A stretch of 64,000 nucleotides of DNA from Bolinopsis microptera (lineage: Eukaryota > Ctenophora > Tentaculata > Lobata > Bolinopsidae): positions 9,905,837 to 9,969,836 of the forward strand of contig NC_087080.1 of assembly GCF_026151205.1 (NCBI RefSeq). The letters run 5' to 3'. Below, piece after piece: positions 11,529 to 22,746 of the stretch. Made by a program: the position numbers and the translations under genes. Positions within the stretch are counted from its first letter, which is position 1. Every line of letters starts with the position of its first letter. The notes below the pieces were generated by a model. That model ran no database searches. It was not told where the DNA came from and worked only from the letters and a program-made list of their open reading frames with translations.

Positions 11529-11759
11529 TTGATACAGACGAAGAAAGGATCGTACATCCCGGAAGGATCTCGCCTCAGTGCTCTAGTACCGAAAGAAAGC
11601 TGTGCTCATGTGGTCTGTGTATTTAGACTGCCATCTGAGATAGAGAACTGCTACTGTCCGAGAATAGCACGTGTCTCATGGTTTCGATTTTGGAAGCCAA
11701 AGGTATACGATTGTGTGACAGAGTACGAACTGTTCAAACGGCTTATGGAAATCAGGTAG
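11529..11759 (+). CDS. Short open frame, possible exon
   Basis: A 76-codon frame without ATG at its start contains VCVFRLPSEIENCY and KVYDCVTEYELFKRLMEI, and ends at CAG followed by GTAGGTAC, a possible donor at 11757. It is less AT-rich than its neighbours. It lies between the telomere-like array and the right end of the Mutator-like element, so it may be element cargo or transposase tail. No family is recognised. Confidence 0.22.
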   Translation: MIQTKKGSYIPEGSRLSALVPKESCAHVVCVFRLPSEIENCYCPRIARVSWFRFWKPKVYDCVTEYELFKRLMEIR

Positions 11760-12650
11760 GTACTACTGGAGTTTGTTGCCTTCGGAATGGACTTTGTGAA
11801 AATCGGGAAATAAGAGACTGTATCCTTCCGACAATACACGCCATTAAGGAGTCTCAATTTTTTCTCCCGTCTCGAATAAGCTGCATTATTTCTTGAAACT
11901 GTTTCCACGTTGTAAAATATATGAATACAATTTGATTTTAGTTATGTTATAATGTTATAAGCATGAAGTATTATGTTTTACATTGAGTAACAACAGCTGA
12001 TATCTGAAACTGCTGCAATAAAAAGTAACTAAATTAGCTAAGTCAAAACTCAAAACTCCACAAACAAAGGAAGTGGGAACACAAAGTGCCCCAGTACTGT
12101 TTTATTTTAACCAAGCATGTCATGGAGAGGCTGCGGTGACGCTACATGAAATTTGTGATATGGGGGCGGTAACTTGGTAATGTGAATCAGTTAGAAAGTC
12201 CGTTCTTTCACATAGTGATTGCATTTTATATTATTAAATACTATTTTTATCATATTCAAATATTTTTTGATACAATCTCCAGCGTCATGACCACTTTAAA
12301 GCTATCGGAAATTTGACTATGCTTTTAGATTTGATTATATTTGATATTGTATTTATAGTTTGAATTAATTATAACATTTAAATAACATTGAAACTATTGT
12401 ACAATTTATCGACATCAAATTAAAATAAACTGTGGTAGTAAAGCTATGGCACAGATCATATCTCTAATTGGACATGTACGTTTACAATTTAGAAAGTACA
12501 GTGTTAGATCATGTTATACTTGGAAATGTGTCGTATTGAAATCAGGTCACAATTTCGGACAGATTTCGTTTTTTTCTGGGTACCCTATTCGGACAGATGT
12601 CGCTGTCGACAGATGTCCGCTGTCGGACAGGAGTCGTGTTTATCCCCCCC

Positions 12651-14155
12651 CCCCTTGGTCTCAGACTTTTTAGACTCTCGACAGTGTTAGTGGAAAGGCT
12701 ACACATAAACTGCTTGAATGAGCGATTGGCTCCACCACGATGAAGGATTAACTGTGTTAACGACTTGGCAACCGTTTGCGACTGTTGATGTTAAACATCA
12801 AAAAATCTCCTAAATGACTCAAAATCTGACAGTCCCTCGACGTTTGCCAATATATTCTCGTTGATGCTAGCACGTCATTGCAGAAATAATGTGAGCAAAA
12901 ACTCTACCCAAAATCAAAGGAAACCAGCATTTTGGAGTGCCCTAGACAGATTGCTGACACACTAGAAGAGTAAAGGCCAGTTGAAAACACCTGTCCTGTA
13001 GAGCTGACTGCACTATGAAACAAACACACAGTTACCTTGGAATACAACCACCGCAACCTGTTTTTGTGCCACTCTTTATTTTTCGGTTGTTTATGTTACT
13101 TTACGTAATCTCGACGTATTATAACAGATCCAAGTAAAGAGAGAATGAAACAAGATAGATACGTTCCTTAAATTTTTGATCGTTTGACTGATACTCAAAT
13201 AGACTGGCGCAATATATAGAGCTCTGTAACGTCAATCATTTAACGTTACCTTAATTATTATTATATTATATCAATGGTCTCATATTTGAATATTGAACCT
13301 GGATGCTCCCAAAAGAGAAAAATTAACCATTATTCAAAGTAAACAATTAACATCATAATGGTTAAAAGGTCATGTTCATGTTTTAAATTTCAGCTGTACA
13401 CCTTTAATGGAACGAGTGCAGCTTCTTGGATGGCAAGAACTCACGATGGATAAAATCATATAATAATAACACGTTTTTGGCTCAGAGCTGCGATGGGCCT
13501 GGGGCACTGTGTAATGTCCGGAGAAGAAAACAAAACCCCGTGTTCGATGATGAAGGAAAGCAATGTCTGGTATGAAAGATGACTTTACAATCTACATGGG
13601 ACTTTTAAATAATAAGGGATAAATAATAAGTGGACACGCTGAGTCACATCTATGTAATTAATTATGTAATTGATTTCATTAATTATGTAAAATAACTCGT
13701 GAAATTTGTCTACTAAGTAGTTGGAAAGACCGAGGAAAATCTCGGCACCGGACAGACCCGTGTAACGTCTGAAGATGCTATGAAAAAAGATAACCTTTTA
13801 GAATTTACTCTTTCTCTTTGATTTATTGTTGTAGGAGGAATTGTAATCAAATATAATATAGTTACTGACTTACAGACAGTAACTAAACTTATAGACAGAC
13901 TGACTTACAGACAGTAATTACTGACTTTATAGAACAGACTGACTTATCAGACAGTAATGTACCGACCCTGATGGCTAATTATGACAGTATTGATATATAT
14001 ATTTAAACCGGCATTAATTTCTTTTTTGCTACTCATTATTCTGTAGAGACGTTTCTTGTGCCACTTTAGAACTGATGTCTTCAAGGGAATGGCTACACAC
14101 TGATTAAAAACAATAAAAACCTCATAAAGCATTTTGCCTGTAGCAATCCTGAAAG
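12651..14155. other. AT-rich DNA, minor repeats
   Basis: No gene recognised. A short imperfect tandem of GACTTACAGACAGTAA-like units occupies 13860-13955 (about three units). Runs of A/T fill most of the rest. Confidence 0.5.
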
Positions 14156-16619
14156 GGCGGCTATAACTCCATAGCAGGGAGGTTGTTTGAGTGTGCACTT
14201 CGATGTAAGAGTTTTTGCTAAATGATCGGGTTAAATAGGTCATTGGTAACTCAAATCACCGAGGGGGGAATTTTTTGTCCTTAGCCCCAACCCTGAGGAG
14301 CCACGGCCCATATTTCATATCAGGTGCGTATGATGGGAAATATGTATCTCAGCTCTGAAGGACTTAGAGACTCAAGCTTGAGTTTAAAATGACCGCAATG
14401 ACCATGGTTTATATTAGTACTAAGAAGGTCATGAAAGGCCCCAAATGCTTATTTTTGGAAAAATTATTTTTGGAAATAATTCAGTCTAGCATGAATAAAA
14501 ATCTACTCTAGAAATTTAGTGAAAATCGAGTAAGCAGTTCAGTGTCTACAAGATTTCTAAACACAGGGTCCTCTGTTAGGTCATTCTGAATCAGAATTGA
14601 TAACACAATAAATAACATAATACTATGAAGGTCATGAAAGCCCAAAATGCTTATTTTTTGGAACAAATTCAGAAAAACTGATTTTCACAAGCAAAAAATC
14701 TACTCTAGAAGGTAAGTGAAATAGAGTGTGAAGTTCAGTGTATACAACGTTTCTAAATACAGGACCCTTTGTAAGATCATTCTGAATCAGAATTGATAAG
14801 GTACGCAAATTCTATTAGTAGTTTCAACCCTAGGGTGCAAAACTCCTAAATTACCCCAGGCGCAAATATATGACTTTTCTATCTCGGCTTCTGAACGTTG
14901 TAGGGGCCTCTCTTTGAGCTCAAACTAACTACAATGGCCACATTTATATACCGACTATAAAGCACAAAGAAACTTAGGGTCTATAGAGCTTAGTTTTTAG
15001 AAATTCATTAAAAACTATTTTAACCTTCGTGCATCATCTCTACCCAGCTACCACCAGTACGTTATAATTTTAGATCTTTCTAGCACCCTCTGATATGAAT
15101 GCTACCTCTTCCTCTATCTAGCTACTATACCACCAATTCCAGCTGTTTTCACCTACTTCGGCTACCTCTATTTAGTTACTACTTACTACCAAGGTTCCTC
15201 CAACTTCTCCTATTTCTAGCAATCTTAGCTTAGGCTAGTGGACTACTTCTTGCCCTATCTAGCAACCATCAGAAACAGCAAATTTCCTCTTCCTTAATGA
15301 GCTGGAAATTGTTGGATGCAGCGGAGGTAGCACTCATATCAGAGGTTACAAGATCTAAAATTATAACTTATGGTGGTAGCTGGGTAGAGTTGACATGGAG
15401 TTAGCAGAAAGTAGCTAGAAGTAGATTCTGCTACATGAGGTTGGATTCAAGTTGATTAGCCATAATAGCCGAGCAGTACTGGAGAGAGCCCCAGAGAGGG
15501 AGCTAAAGGCAGCCTAAGATAGCTGGAAGGAGCTTCTGAAACTGAGTATTTTCGCAGTTATACCAAAATTAAAGTTAGGTGGTATGTGCTGATCCATGAA
15601 TGTTATCCGAATGTGTTCTTGTTGAACGTTTTACTGTGCTGCAAATATCTCTAAGACTTTTTTAGCCCGAGATATCATTATTAGGTACATGTTTGATCAT
15701 GTTACTATCTTATGATGCATGAAGGTTAAAAAAGTTTTTAATGAATTTCTAAAAACTAAGCTCTATAGACCTTATGTTGCTTTATAGTCGGTATATAAAT
15801 TTGGCCATTGTAGTTAGTTTGAGCAGCTCAAAGAGAGGCCCCTACAACGTTCAGAAGCCGAGATAGAAAATTCATATGGGCGCCTGGGGGTAATTTAGGA
15901 CTTTTACACCCTATAGGGTTAAAATTACTAATAGAATTTGCGTACCTTCAGTACAAAAAATCAGTTTTTCTGAATTCTTTCCAAAAATAAGCATTTTGGG
16001 CTTTCATGACCTTCATAGTACCAATATAAACATGTGCATTGCGGTCATTTTAAACTCAAGTTTGAGTCTCTAAGACCTTCAGAAGCTGAGATACAAATTT
16101 CCCATATACGCATATGATATGAAATATGGGCGTGGCTCCACAAGGTTGAAACTACCTATAGAATTTGCTTACTTTATCAATTCTGGTTCAGAATGACCTA
16201 ACAGAGGACCCTATGTTTAGAATTCTTGTAGACACTGAACTGCTTACTCGATTTTCACTAAATTTCTAGAGTAGATTTTTTACTCATGCTCATGTGAAAA
16301 TCGGTTTTTCTGAATTTTTTCCAAAAATAAGCATTTTGGGCTTTCATGACCTTCATAGTACTAATATAAACATGTGCATTGCGGTCATTTTAAACTCAAG
16401 TTTGAGTCTCTAAGACCTTCAGAAGCTGAGATACATATTTCCCATATACGCACCTGATATGAAACATGGGCGTGGCTCCACAGGGTTGGGACTAGCGACA
16501 CAAAATTCCCCCCTCGGTGATTTGAGTTACCAATGACCTATTTAACCCGATTCAGTAGCAAAAAACTCTATGCAGTGAAGTGCACACTCAACACCTCCCT
16601 GCTACTGGAGTAACCACCT
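14156..16619. mobile_element. Foldback element 2 (2.46 kb palindrome)
   Basis: The outer arms pair from AACTCCATAGCAGGGAGG (about 14165) with CCTCCCTGCTACTGGAGT (16594-16611). The pairing continues inward through GGTAACTCAAATCACCGAGG (14250) / its complement near 16520 and, after local duplications, to TTCATTAAAAACT (15005) / AGTTTTTAATGAA (15735). Within each arm a ~300-bp module beginning GAAGGTCATGAAAGCCC is repeated two to three times. The centre holds a second inverted pair (CTACCCAGCTACCACCA near 15046, complement near 15377). No coding sequence is visible. Confidence 0.85.
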
Positions 16620-17490
16620 TTTTCCACTTGATTATATTTACCGGTGGACCTCCGGCTTTTGTGTTCATTAACACGATTGATAGATATGGTGGAATTACAT
16701 TAAATTGCATCGGTCACGTTTTTGCTGGGGAGTGCTCGGCTATAGTTTTATCTAATTCATCATGTTGTAATGGTAAAACCATGCAAGGACAATCTGTTCT
16801 GTCAGGGTGCGGTAGATCGGAGAGTGAACGATTAACATTGTGATTCTTTTGCTTTTATTCCTTTCATTGCCGCATGAATACTGATACTTGCCGCATAATA
16901 ATATTAAATACTCTGTTTGTTATGACACAGTATAATTAAGTTGGCCTAAGCTACCACTTGTATAAAGGAAACCTTTAACATGACAATGAACACTGATTAC
17001 AAGTTGCCACTCTGTCGAAAATGCCTTCATGAACGTTTAAAAAGTTACCGAGATGAGAATATAATTATTTGTTATTATTATAAGGTATTGTACAAACTTG
17101 CGCAAGGTTAATAATGGTCCCGTTAATAGGGTTAATAATGGTCCCGCTGTCTCATGTGTACACCCTTGATGAGGAAAAAGTATATCATGGGTCAGAACGA
17201 ATCTATTTCGCGTTCTTTCGGTTGAATGTGATTACCGTCTTGAAAGTTTGCACGAAGTCAATCCTGTAAATGTATACTCCTTGTCTAGTAATTAAGTAAT
17301 TTCTACAATCTCCATGTGTTTTTCCTTTTCAGACTATTATATATATATATCACAGGTTACGCCAAATTATAATGACATCGGTGTGCTCAAAGAAATCATT
17401 GACATCACTGCACGAAGTCAATCTTGTAAAAGTATACTTCTTGCTTAGTAATTTCTACTATTACACGTGTGTCACGCCAAATTATAATGA
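16620..17490. other. Unique AT-rich DNA, nothing recognised
   Basis: An 87-codon frame at 16580-16843 starts inside the foldback arm and has no support. Two direct copies of a CACGAAGTCAATCTTGTAAA-like segment lie at 17253 and 17412. Confidence 0.45.
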
Positions 17491-17499
17491 TATCAGTGT

Positions 17500-17786
17500 G
17501 TAAAGTACTCGTTGCCATCACTCCGCAACTGCGCGTCTTTTGGCGCGTATCTTGCTGGAATTCCTCAATTCCTGGCTAGATCGGCGAGATGCGCTACTGT
17601 GCCGCGCCGAGCTGCCATGAATTGACATCGTCAATTAACAAATATTTTACAAGTATCACTTGTTAAACTTAATAGGTTTTACTCGTCTAAATTTCTTCGA
17701 AGTAGTGCGCGCGCCGCTTTCTTCTCGAAATGGCCCGGTACTACGCAGTAGCGCGCGCCGGGCCGGGCTAGTCTATATTAACAATT
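17500..17786. mobile_element. GC-rich inverted-repeat element fragment
   Basis: Contains TTTACTCGTCTAAATTTC, then GCGCGCGCCGCTTTC and a strong hairpin (GGCCCGG...CCGGGCC, near 17730-17767). The same modules in the same order form the left end of the element at 63340, so this is a related truncated copy. GC content is far above the surroundings. Confidence 0.55.
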
Positions 17787-18665
17787 GAGGGACCACATGC
17801 AAAACTGGTATATCTGAACATATACCAATTTTGCGCAGGTAGCTCATAGTCTTTAGGGTGAAAAAGTGCATCTTTGGAACTTTTTTTGAACAATTTTGAA
17901 GAAATGTTTGAAAAAAAGTAAAATTTTATTTTTCCAAAACTGGTATATGTTACAATATACCATTTTAGCTTTTAACAATCATGAAAACAAAATGGTATTC
18001 CTGCAGATAGACCACCTCCAAGAAACTTATCTTTTATAAAACCGGTATATCTATACACATTTTATAGACTTTAGCCAACCCAAATGTTGTAGCGCGATGC
18101 ACTACTGGGTCGCGCGCGCATCAAATAATGCTTCTCGTATGCAGATCGGCGAGATGCGAAGGATTGACATCTGACATCGTGAATCAAACCCAAATGGTAT
18201 ATCTTCAGATATACCATTCTCAGTTAAATTATTTTATTGTTTATAGTATAGCATAGAAAAAATGGTATATCTTTTAATATAACGGGTGATACTCGTAAAA
18301 TATCTGTTCCATATATTGACCGTCGACGAGTCCAACTCGGCGCGCGTCCTGGTAGGTTGCATGTAAACCTACAATATATTTTGAGGTATACCAGTTTTGG
18401 TACAATTCTAGTTTTAAAAATGGTATATAGACAAATATACCATTTTTAAGAAGTGTTTTTTACACATGATATAGAATCTTTAAATCAGTAAAATACATTT
18501 ATCTAAAAACTATCAAAAACAGATATACCAGTTTTTTGTATCATGTGGTGACCCCCACGGTCGCTTCACTATAGTGTAGCGTCTTCGACGATACAGGGGG
18601 AGCCGCGCACTTCGTGCGCGGCGGGTCATACAACGTATGACAACCAGTTTTGCATGTGGTCTCTC
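17787..18665. mobile_element. TIR element with repeated GGTATAT/ATATACC palindromes
   Basis: The ends are inverted: GAGGGACCACATGCAAAACT at 17787 faces AGTTTTGCATGTGGTCTCTC ending 18665, with one mismatch. Inside, at least eight GGTATAT or ATATACC motifs, mostly in facing pairs 10-30 bp apart, recur near 17807, 17823, 17941, 17957, 18042, 18192, 18207, 18262, 18422 and 18437. AATT flanks both ends and could be the target duplication. No coding sequence. A MITE (18536-18643) sits 22 bp inside its right end, so this element is the older of the two. Confidence 0.7.
18536..18643 (+). mobile_element. MITE family A, copy 1
   Basis: A 108-bp element from TTGTATCATG to CGTATGACAA, flanked by exact 8-bp direct repeats CCAGTTTT (18528-18535 and 18644-18651). 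Its interior forms hairpins with TTCG loops, one closed by GCCGCGCAC/GTGCGCGGC. An 8-bp duplication fits hAT-, P- or Mutator-type transposases. No coding capacity. Confidence 0.9.
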
Positions 18666-18667
18666 AA

Positions 18668-19110
18668 TTGTAGGTTTACAACCTACTAGGACACGCGCCG
18701 AGTTGGACTCGTCGACGGTTTGCAATATATGGAACAAATATTTTATACGAGTATTGTAGCGCGATGCACTACTGGGTCGCGCGCGCATCAAATAATGCTT
18801 CTCGCAACCACAGATGGTATGCAGATCGGCGAGATGCGAAGGATTGACATCGTGAATCAAATACGAGTATCACCTTCACATAGCCATGTGTATATGCGTA
18901 CTGCGTGACGCGCTTGTTTCACAAGTTTACCTCCTTTGCCGGTCGCGCGCTACTGCAAGTGAGAGGGCTCTGGTTAGAGCAAAGTATCACCCGTTAAGGC
19001 GCGCGTCTTGGTAGGTTATAAACTTGCTCTATCCAGAGCCCTTGCGCTTGCGTGGTGACGAAAGTGTGACGCGCGTTTCTGCAAGCGAGAGGGCCTTGGT
19101 TAGATCAACA
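18668..19110. repeat. Nest of GC-rich small inverted-repeat fragments
   Basis: 18668-18750 is a minus-strand copy of a module also at 18283-18372, 51829-51960 and 63440-63505 (CCAACTCGGCGCGCG, and GTAGGTT facing AACCTAC). 18752-18862 repeats 18084-18187 (GCGATGCACTACTGGGTCGC). 18950-19050 contains facing copies of AGAGGGCTCTGGTTAGAGCA and its complement. TAACGGGTGATACT ends appear at 18283 and inverted at 18985-18997. Confidence 0.65.
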
Positions 19111-19854
19111 TTTGAAAATCTTATCTGGACTTGGAGACCTCAAGCTTTGTGTTTATAAACGTTGGTATGACGGACAGGTACCGCAGCCGCGCGCCCAGTT
19201 ATGACAGTTTTGATATAACAAGTTTTGCCTTACTGCAGGCGGTGCTCAGCCTGTCATTCCGCCGAATCTCTATGAGTATGTTTATGAGCATTATACGTAA
19301 AGCCTGTAATTGTAAAACTAAAAACAGTTAGCCTTCAGGGTTGCACAAATGAAACAGCGTTTACTAAGTAATTTATAGTAATCAGACAACTGTCTGATAT
19401 AATATAAATTTCCAAACCTAACAAGTAACTGTCACAACAAATACAAATACAAATCCGTTAAACTATCAAGCCAAGTCCCAACTATCAAACTGAATTATCA
19501 AACATATCAGAGACTTGGGCACGCACAAAATAATATTAATGTCTCGTCACTCTGCACTCGTATTCTCCTAGACAAGCAGGCAAGAAGATACAGTGACAAA
19601 GAATAGACTTTAACTATAGTATCTCCAGTTTCTAATTTCAAGTCTTTGGGTGGTTTCTAATATCTGAATGAAAGACTAAGTACTAATCCACGAATATTGT
19701 CATCTTGATTCTTGGTCCACAATTTCTCCTCTTCAAAAAAATGTTCAAACTTATGTTCGTACGATTTATATCAAAGTGATTCTTCATCTTTAGCTAATAG
19801 TTTGTCTGACGAAACGAAGGTTCCAATCTCTCAATTATCCTGTAAGATAAACTA
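19111..19854. other. Region downstream of MIGA, no gene seen
   Basis: AT-rich sequence that would hold the MIGA 3' untranslated region (minus strand). No clear AATAAA on the minus strand was found close to the stop, so the transcript end is not placed. Confidence 0.5.
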
Positions 19855-22068
19855 CTATGACATAGCATCGTTTAATTGATCCAGTAATTGGTTTGCTGAC
19901 ATTTGGAGTAGACTGTAGAGTGCCTCTGCCAAGCTATCAAGCGACGAGTAATCCGTTTGATCTTCGTCAAATGCCTGAAATGTGAAAATAAGCATATTAT
20001 TTTGATATCGTTAGAGAACAGATTATTTATCAAAAAATTAGCATTTAAACAAATCAGAAGAATGAACTTATAATATTCAATTTGGAGACGCTGGGCGAGT
20101 AAAAGCAACAAAAAGCTACAAAACAGTTATCATTACCTTTAATAACATTTTCATAACATTCTCCCGGATGGAAGAACAGATAGGTTTCAGCACAGCATCG
20201 TCTCCGAGGAAGCCCCACGCTAAAGAGGGGGTTACCACTGCCATAATGGCGTAAAAACGGCCTGAAATAAACAGAATGAAATAATCAGCTTCAACATATG
20301 TTACATATTATATAACTATAACAGCTGGTAACCACTTACAAATAATAAAATCAGAGACTTCCAAGAAATATCTTTAAACTTGTATCTGTAAGAATAAACT
20401 TGTAAAATGGCAGTAATTATAATCGTTCACAACTTACAAAGGAACCCATCGGGTTGCGCCTTTTTAGTTTTAGTTGATATCATTCCCCAGACTGCAGTGG
20501 AGAGCATGGTTTTCCTTAGCCCTTGTGAGATCCAACTGTTCCCCAAAACAGCTGTAACTGAGGCCGGAGGCTGTGGTGGAGTTAGTTTTGAAGAGTATGA
20601 TATTGCGGAGGTTCAATTTCTGGAGGACTGCATTGAAAATTTTAGGGAATCTTATAAATGATCGAGGAAAAAGTTGCTTATTAGTTATAAAGGCTACTGC
20701 TGGTAAAAGAGTGTGGCTCACCATGTCCAAATCATCGAAGGAATCAAGAAGACAAAAGTCTATAACGATATCGAATATGTTCACTGCTGCTACTCGTCGA
20801 ACTGAATTGATAAAAATCTTAACAATAAAATTAAAATCTCATGAATAATTAGCTCCCCTCGTCCTTCATTAGCATAACAATCCCACAATATATGCTTAAT
20901 TCGTAGCGTATAAAAAGTGATTTGGTCACTAAATAGAACAGTAAAAATAAGCAAATATCAGTATAACAGACCTTTTAATTCATCTTTAATGGACTGCAGG
21001 TTCCCCAAGTCCCCTACATATTCCATCATTTCGTTATAAGCCTGGCAGAAAGTTGGGGTGTCGGCCCCTGCCAATTCTAAAAGTTTCTCTGTGTTGCTCC
21101 GTCCAATGTCTACCATCCAACTTCGTTGATCTGGAATCTTCATTAACCGATCAAATGCGAGTCTCAGACATTGAACCTGAGGGATGGTTAGCATTTTATG
21201 ATGTTAAAGACTGACCAAGATTATCTAAACCGAATGAAATCAATTACACCCGAATGTAAATCTAGCTCTCATTTTTAACTTTCAACCTTGACGAGGTATT
21301 CGCTTGGTGAGGAGAGACTGAACTGCAGAAAACGATTCTTACGACACTGAAACTCCTTCACCTTGTGCAGGAACATCTGGTCCTGAGAGAATATGAACTA
21401 AACTAACTAACATATCAGATATTGGGCGAAGCCCTGGAATTCATCAACAAAATCTAACAAAATCTAACAAAATCTAACAAAACAGCTATCACGATATTCC
21501 AAATGGACATATTACAACCGTTAATTGAGCAATTTTACCTCATAAAATGCGGGTCCCACATTGTGGGATTCCGCAGTTGTACAGCAAACAAACAAGCTAT
21601 GTCTCATACGAATTAAGTGTACTCGATCAACCCCGCAATTAATAAGCCATTATTTCGTTCGGAATATTGTGTATTAAGTGTTGTCATGATATTGAGTGTC
21701 ATCTAGCTTTCTCAGAACTGAATGGAGTTTGCATTGTGTTCACTTTCCTTTGTCTGTAGCGAAATCAATAAAATTCAATAAAATGTACATACGGTGTATA
21801 ACATTATGACGATCCTGCGTCACAATTAATGTCGCGGTTATCAATCTAAAGAGAATGCTCTTTATACACTAATACACACGTACAATGTACATATAACATA
21901 CCTTGTACAGAGCAGGTAAAGTTTCCTCCCCCTTCTCCTCTTTACCAAGGAATTCGAAAGCCTCGTAGAAGTCAGAGAGAGCAGCTGAGGACAGAGAGTC
22001 TGATCTAACACGGGAGCAAGGGAGCTGAGTGATGGATCTGGTGGAGGGTGCTTCTTGTATCGCTGAAC
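19855..22068 (-). CDS. MIGA: Mitoguardin (MIGA/FAM73) homologue, last seven coding exons
   Basis: Exons, 5' to 3' on the minus strand: 22068-21902, 21382-21287, 21176-20972, 20801-20722, 20570-20438, 20261-20137 and 19974-19855 (stop TAG). Every junction has AG/GT and the phases match, giving about 309 clean codons. Diagnostic stretches are SDFYEAFEFLGKEEK, CLRLAFDRL, FDIVIDFCLLDSFDDLDM, PPASVTAVL, KAQPDGF and TPSLAWGFLG, co-linear with the C-terminal domain of vertebrate MIGA1/2. Mitoguardins sit in the outer mitochondrial membrane, aid fusion and shuttle lipid at ER contacts through this C-terminal domain. The N-terminal membrane anchor and linker exons, expected upstream (above 22068), were not found. 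I inferred the acceptor at 20570 from CACAG plus family similarity. Confidence 0.88.
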
Positions 22069-22136
22069 CTGGGAGGAAGGAGGGCGTTACTGGGCGTACA
22101 TGTAATTAGGAACCAACTGGATCAGTTTCTTGTACT

Positions 22137-22296
22137 GAACAGAGGGATTTTCTTGTTTGTGATTGCTATTGGCAGGCTAGACACATCTTTGGATTATACG
22201 AGTATGCATGATCACTGATACTTGGGAATTTGTTACCACTATGCTGCTGAGAGTCTATCAATCCAGGGACTTTATATCGCAATGACATGAGACGGT
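22137..22296 (+). repeat. Dispersed ~160-bp repeat, copy 1
   Basis: Matches 30153-30316 end to end (GAACAGAGGGATTTT, GCATGATCACTGATACTTG, CAGGGACTTTATATCGCA) with small indels. No inverted ends, tail or coding sequence seen. Family unknown. Confidence 0.75.
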
Positions 22297-22534
22297 ACTT
22301 GTAGAAAGTTCATTCTCCCCTTTCATACAAGTTCTGCTTGTATGACACGTTACGCTTCGTGATTTATTCAGATGACTGTCAGAGAAGTGATCTGATAAGA
22401 GAAATGTGCAGAAAATATGTGCTGACAGGCTCCGGCTCTTATGATCCCAATCCAGTTGCCGAAATTTTGGATTCTGAAGGTTGCATGGGGAATATCAGTA
22501 TTGACATCTGCTTTTGTAAAAAAAGCAGGGAGAT

Positions 22535-22746
22535 AGCAGACTATTAGCAGGGTGGATAACACCACAGCAAGGGAGGAAGAAGACTATTGCAGGGGTGTAA
22601 CCCACCCGCTAGGGAGTAAAAGACTATAATTAGCAGGGTGATAACATCCACCCAGCAAGGAGAAGCAGATCATTTTAGCAGGGTTGAAACACACCAGCAA
22701 GGGAGAAGCAGACTATTAGCTGGGTGTGATAACACCACCCAGCAAA
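22535..22746 (+). repeat. Tandem repeat of ~53-bp units
   Basis: About four degenerate units of the form AGCAGACTATTAGCAGGGTG, a CACC-rich stretch, then CAGCAAGGGAG. Open frames that cross it are by-products. Confidence 0.8.

Larger units (their letters stand above)
9137..12650 (+). mobile_element. Decayed Mutator-like element with FLYWCH transposase (Phantom-type)
   Basis: Near 9137-9245 lie repeats of GCGACATCTGTCC and GACAGATGTC, and near 12550-12640 the inverted counterparts CGGACAGATGTCGCTGTCGA. Between them are a FLYWCH-plus-MULE transposase relic (9440-10372), a C-rich repeat and a telomere-like array. FLYWCH N-termini and structurally variable or foldback-like ends are known for the Phantom group of Mutator-like elements in animals. 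The right boundary is inferred from the repeats, not from a target duplication. Confidence 0.6.

Noticed and set aside
20482-20784. Single 104-codon minus frame as the MIGA coding path
   Set aside because: It reads through an intron in the wrong frame; the spliced exons 20801-20722 and 20570-20438 give the family match.
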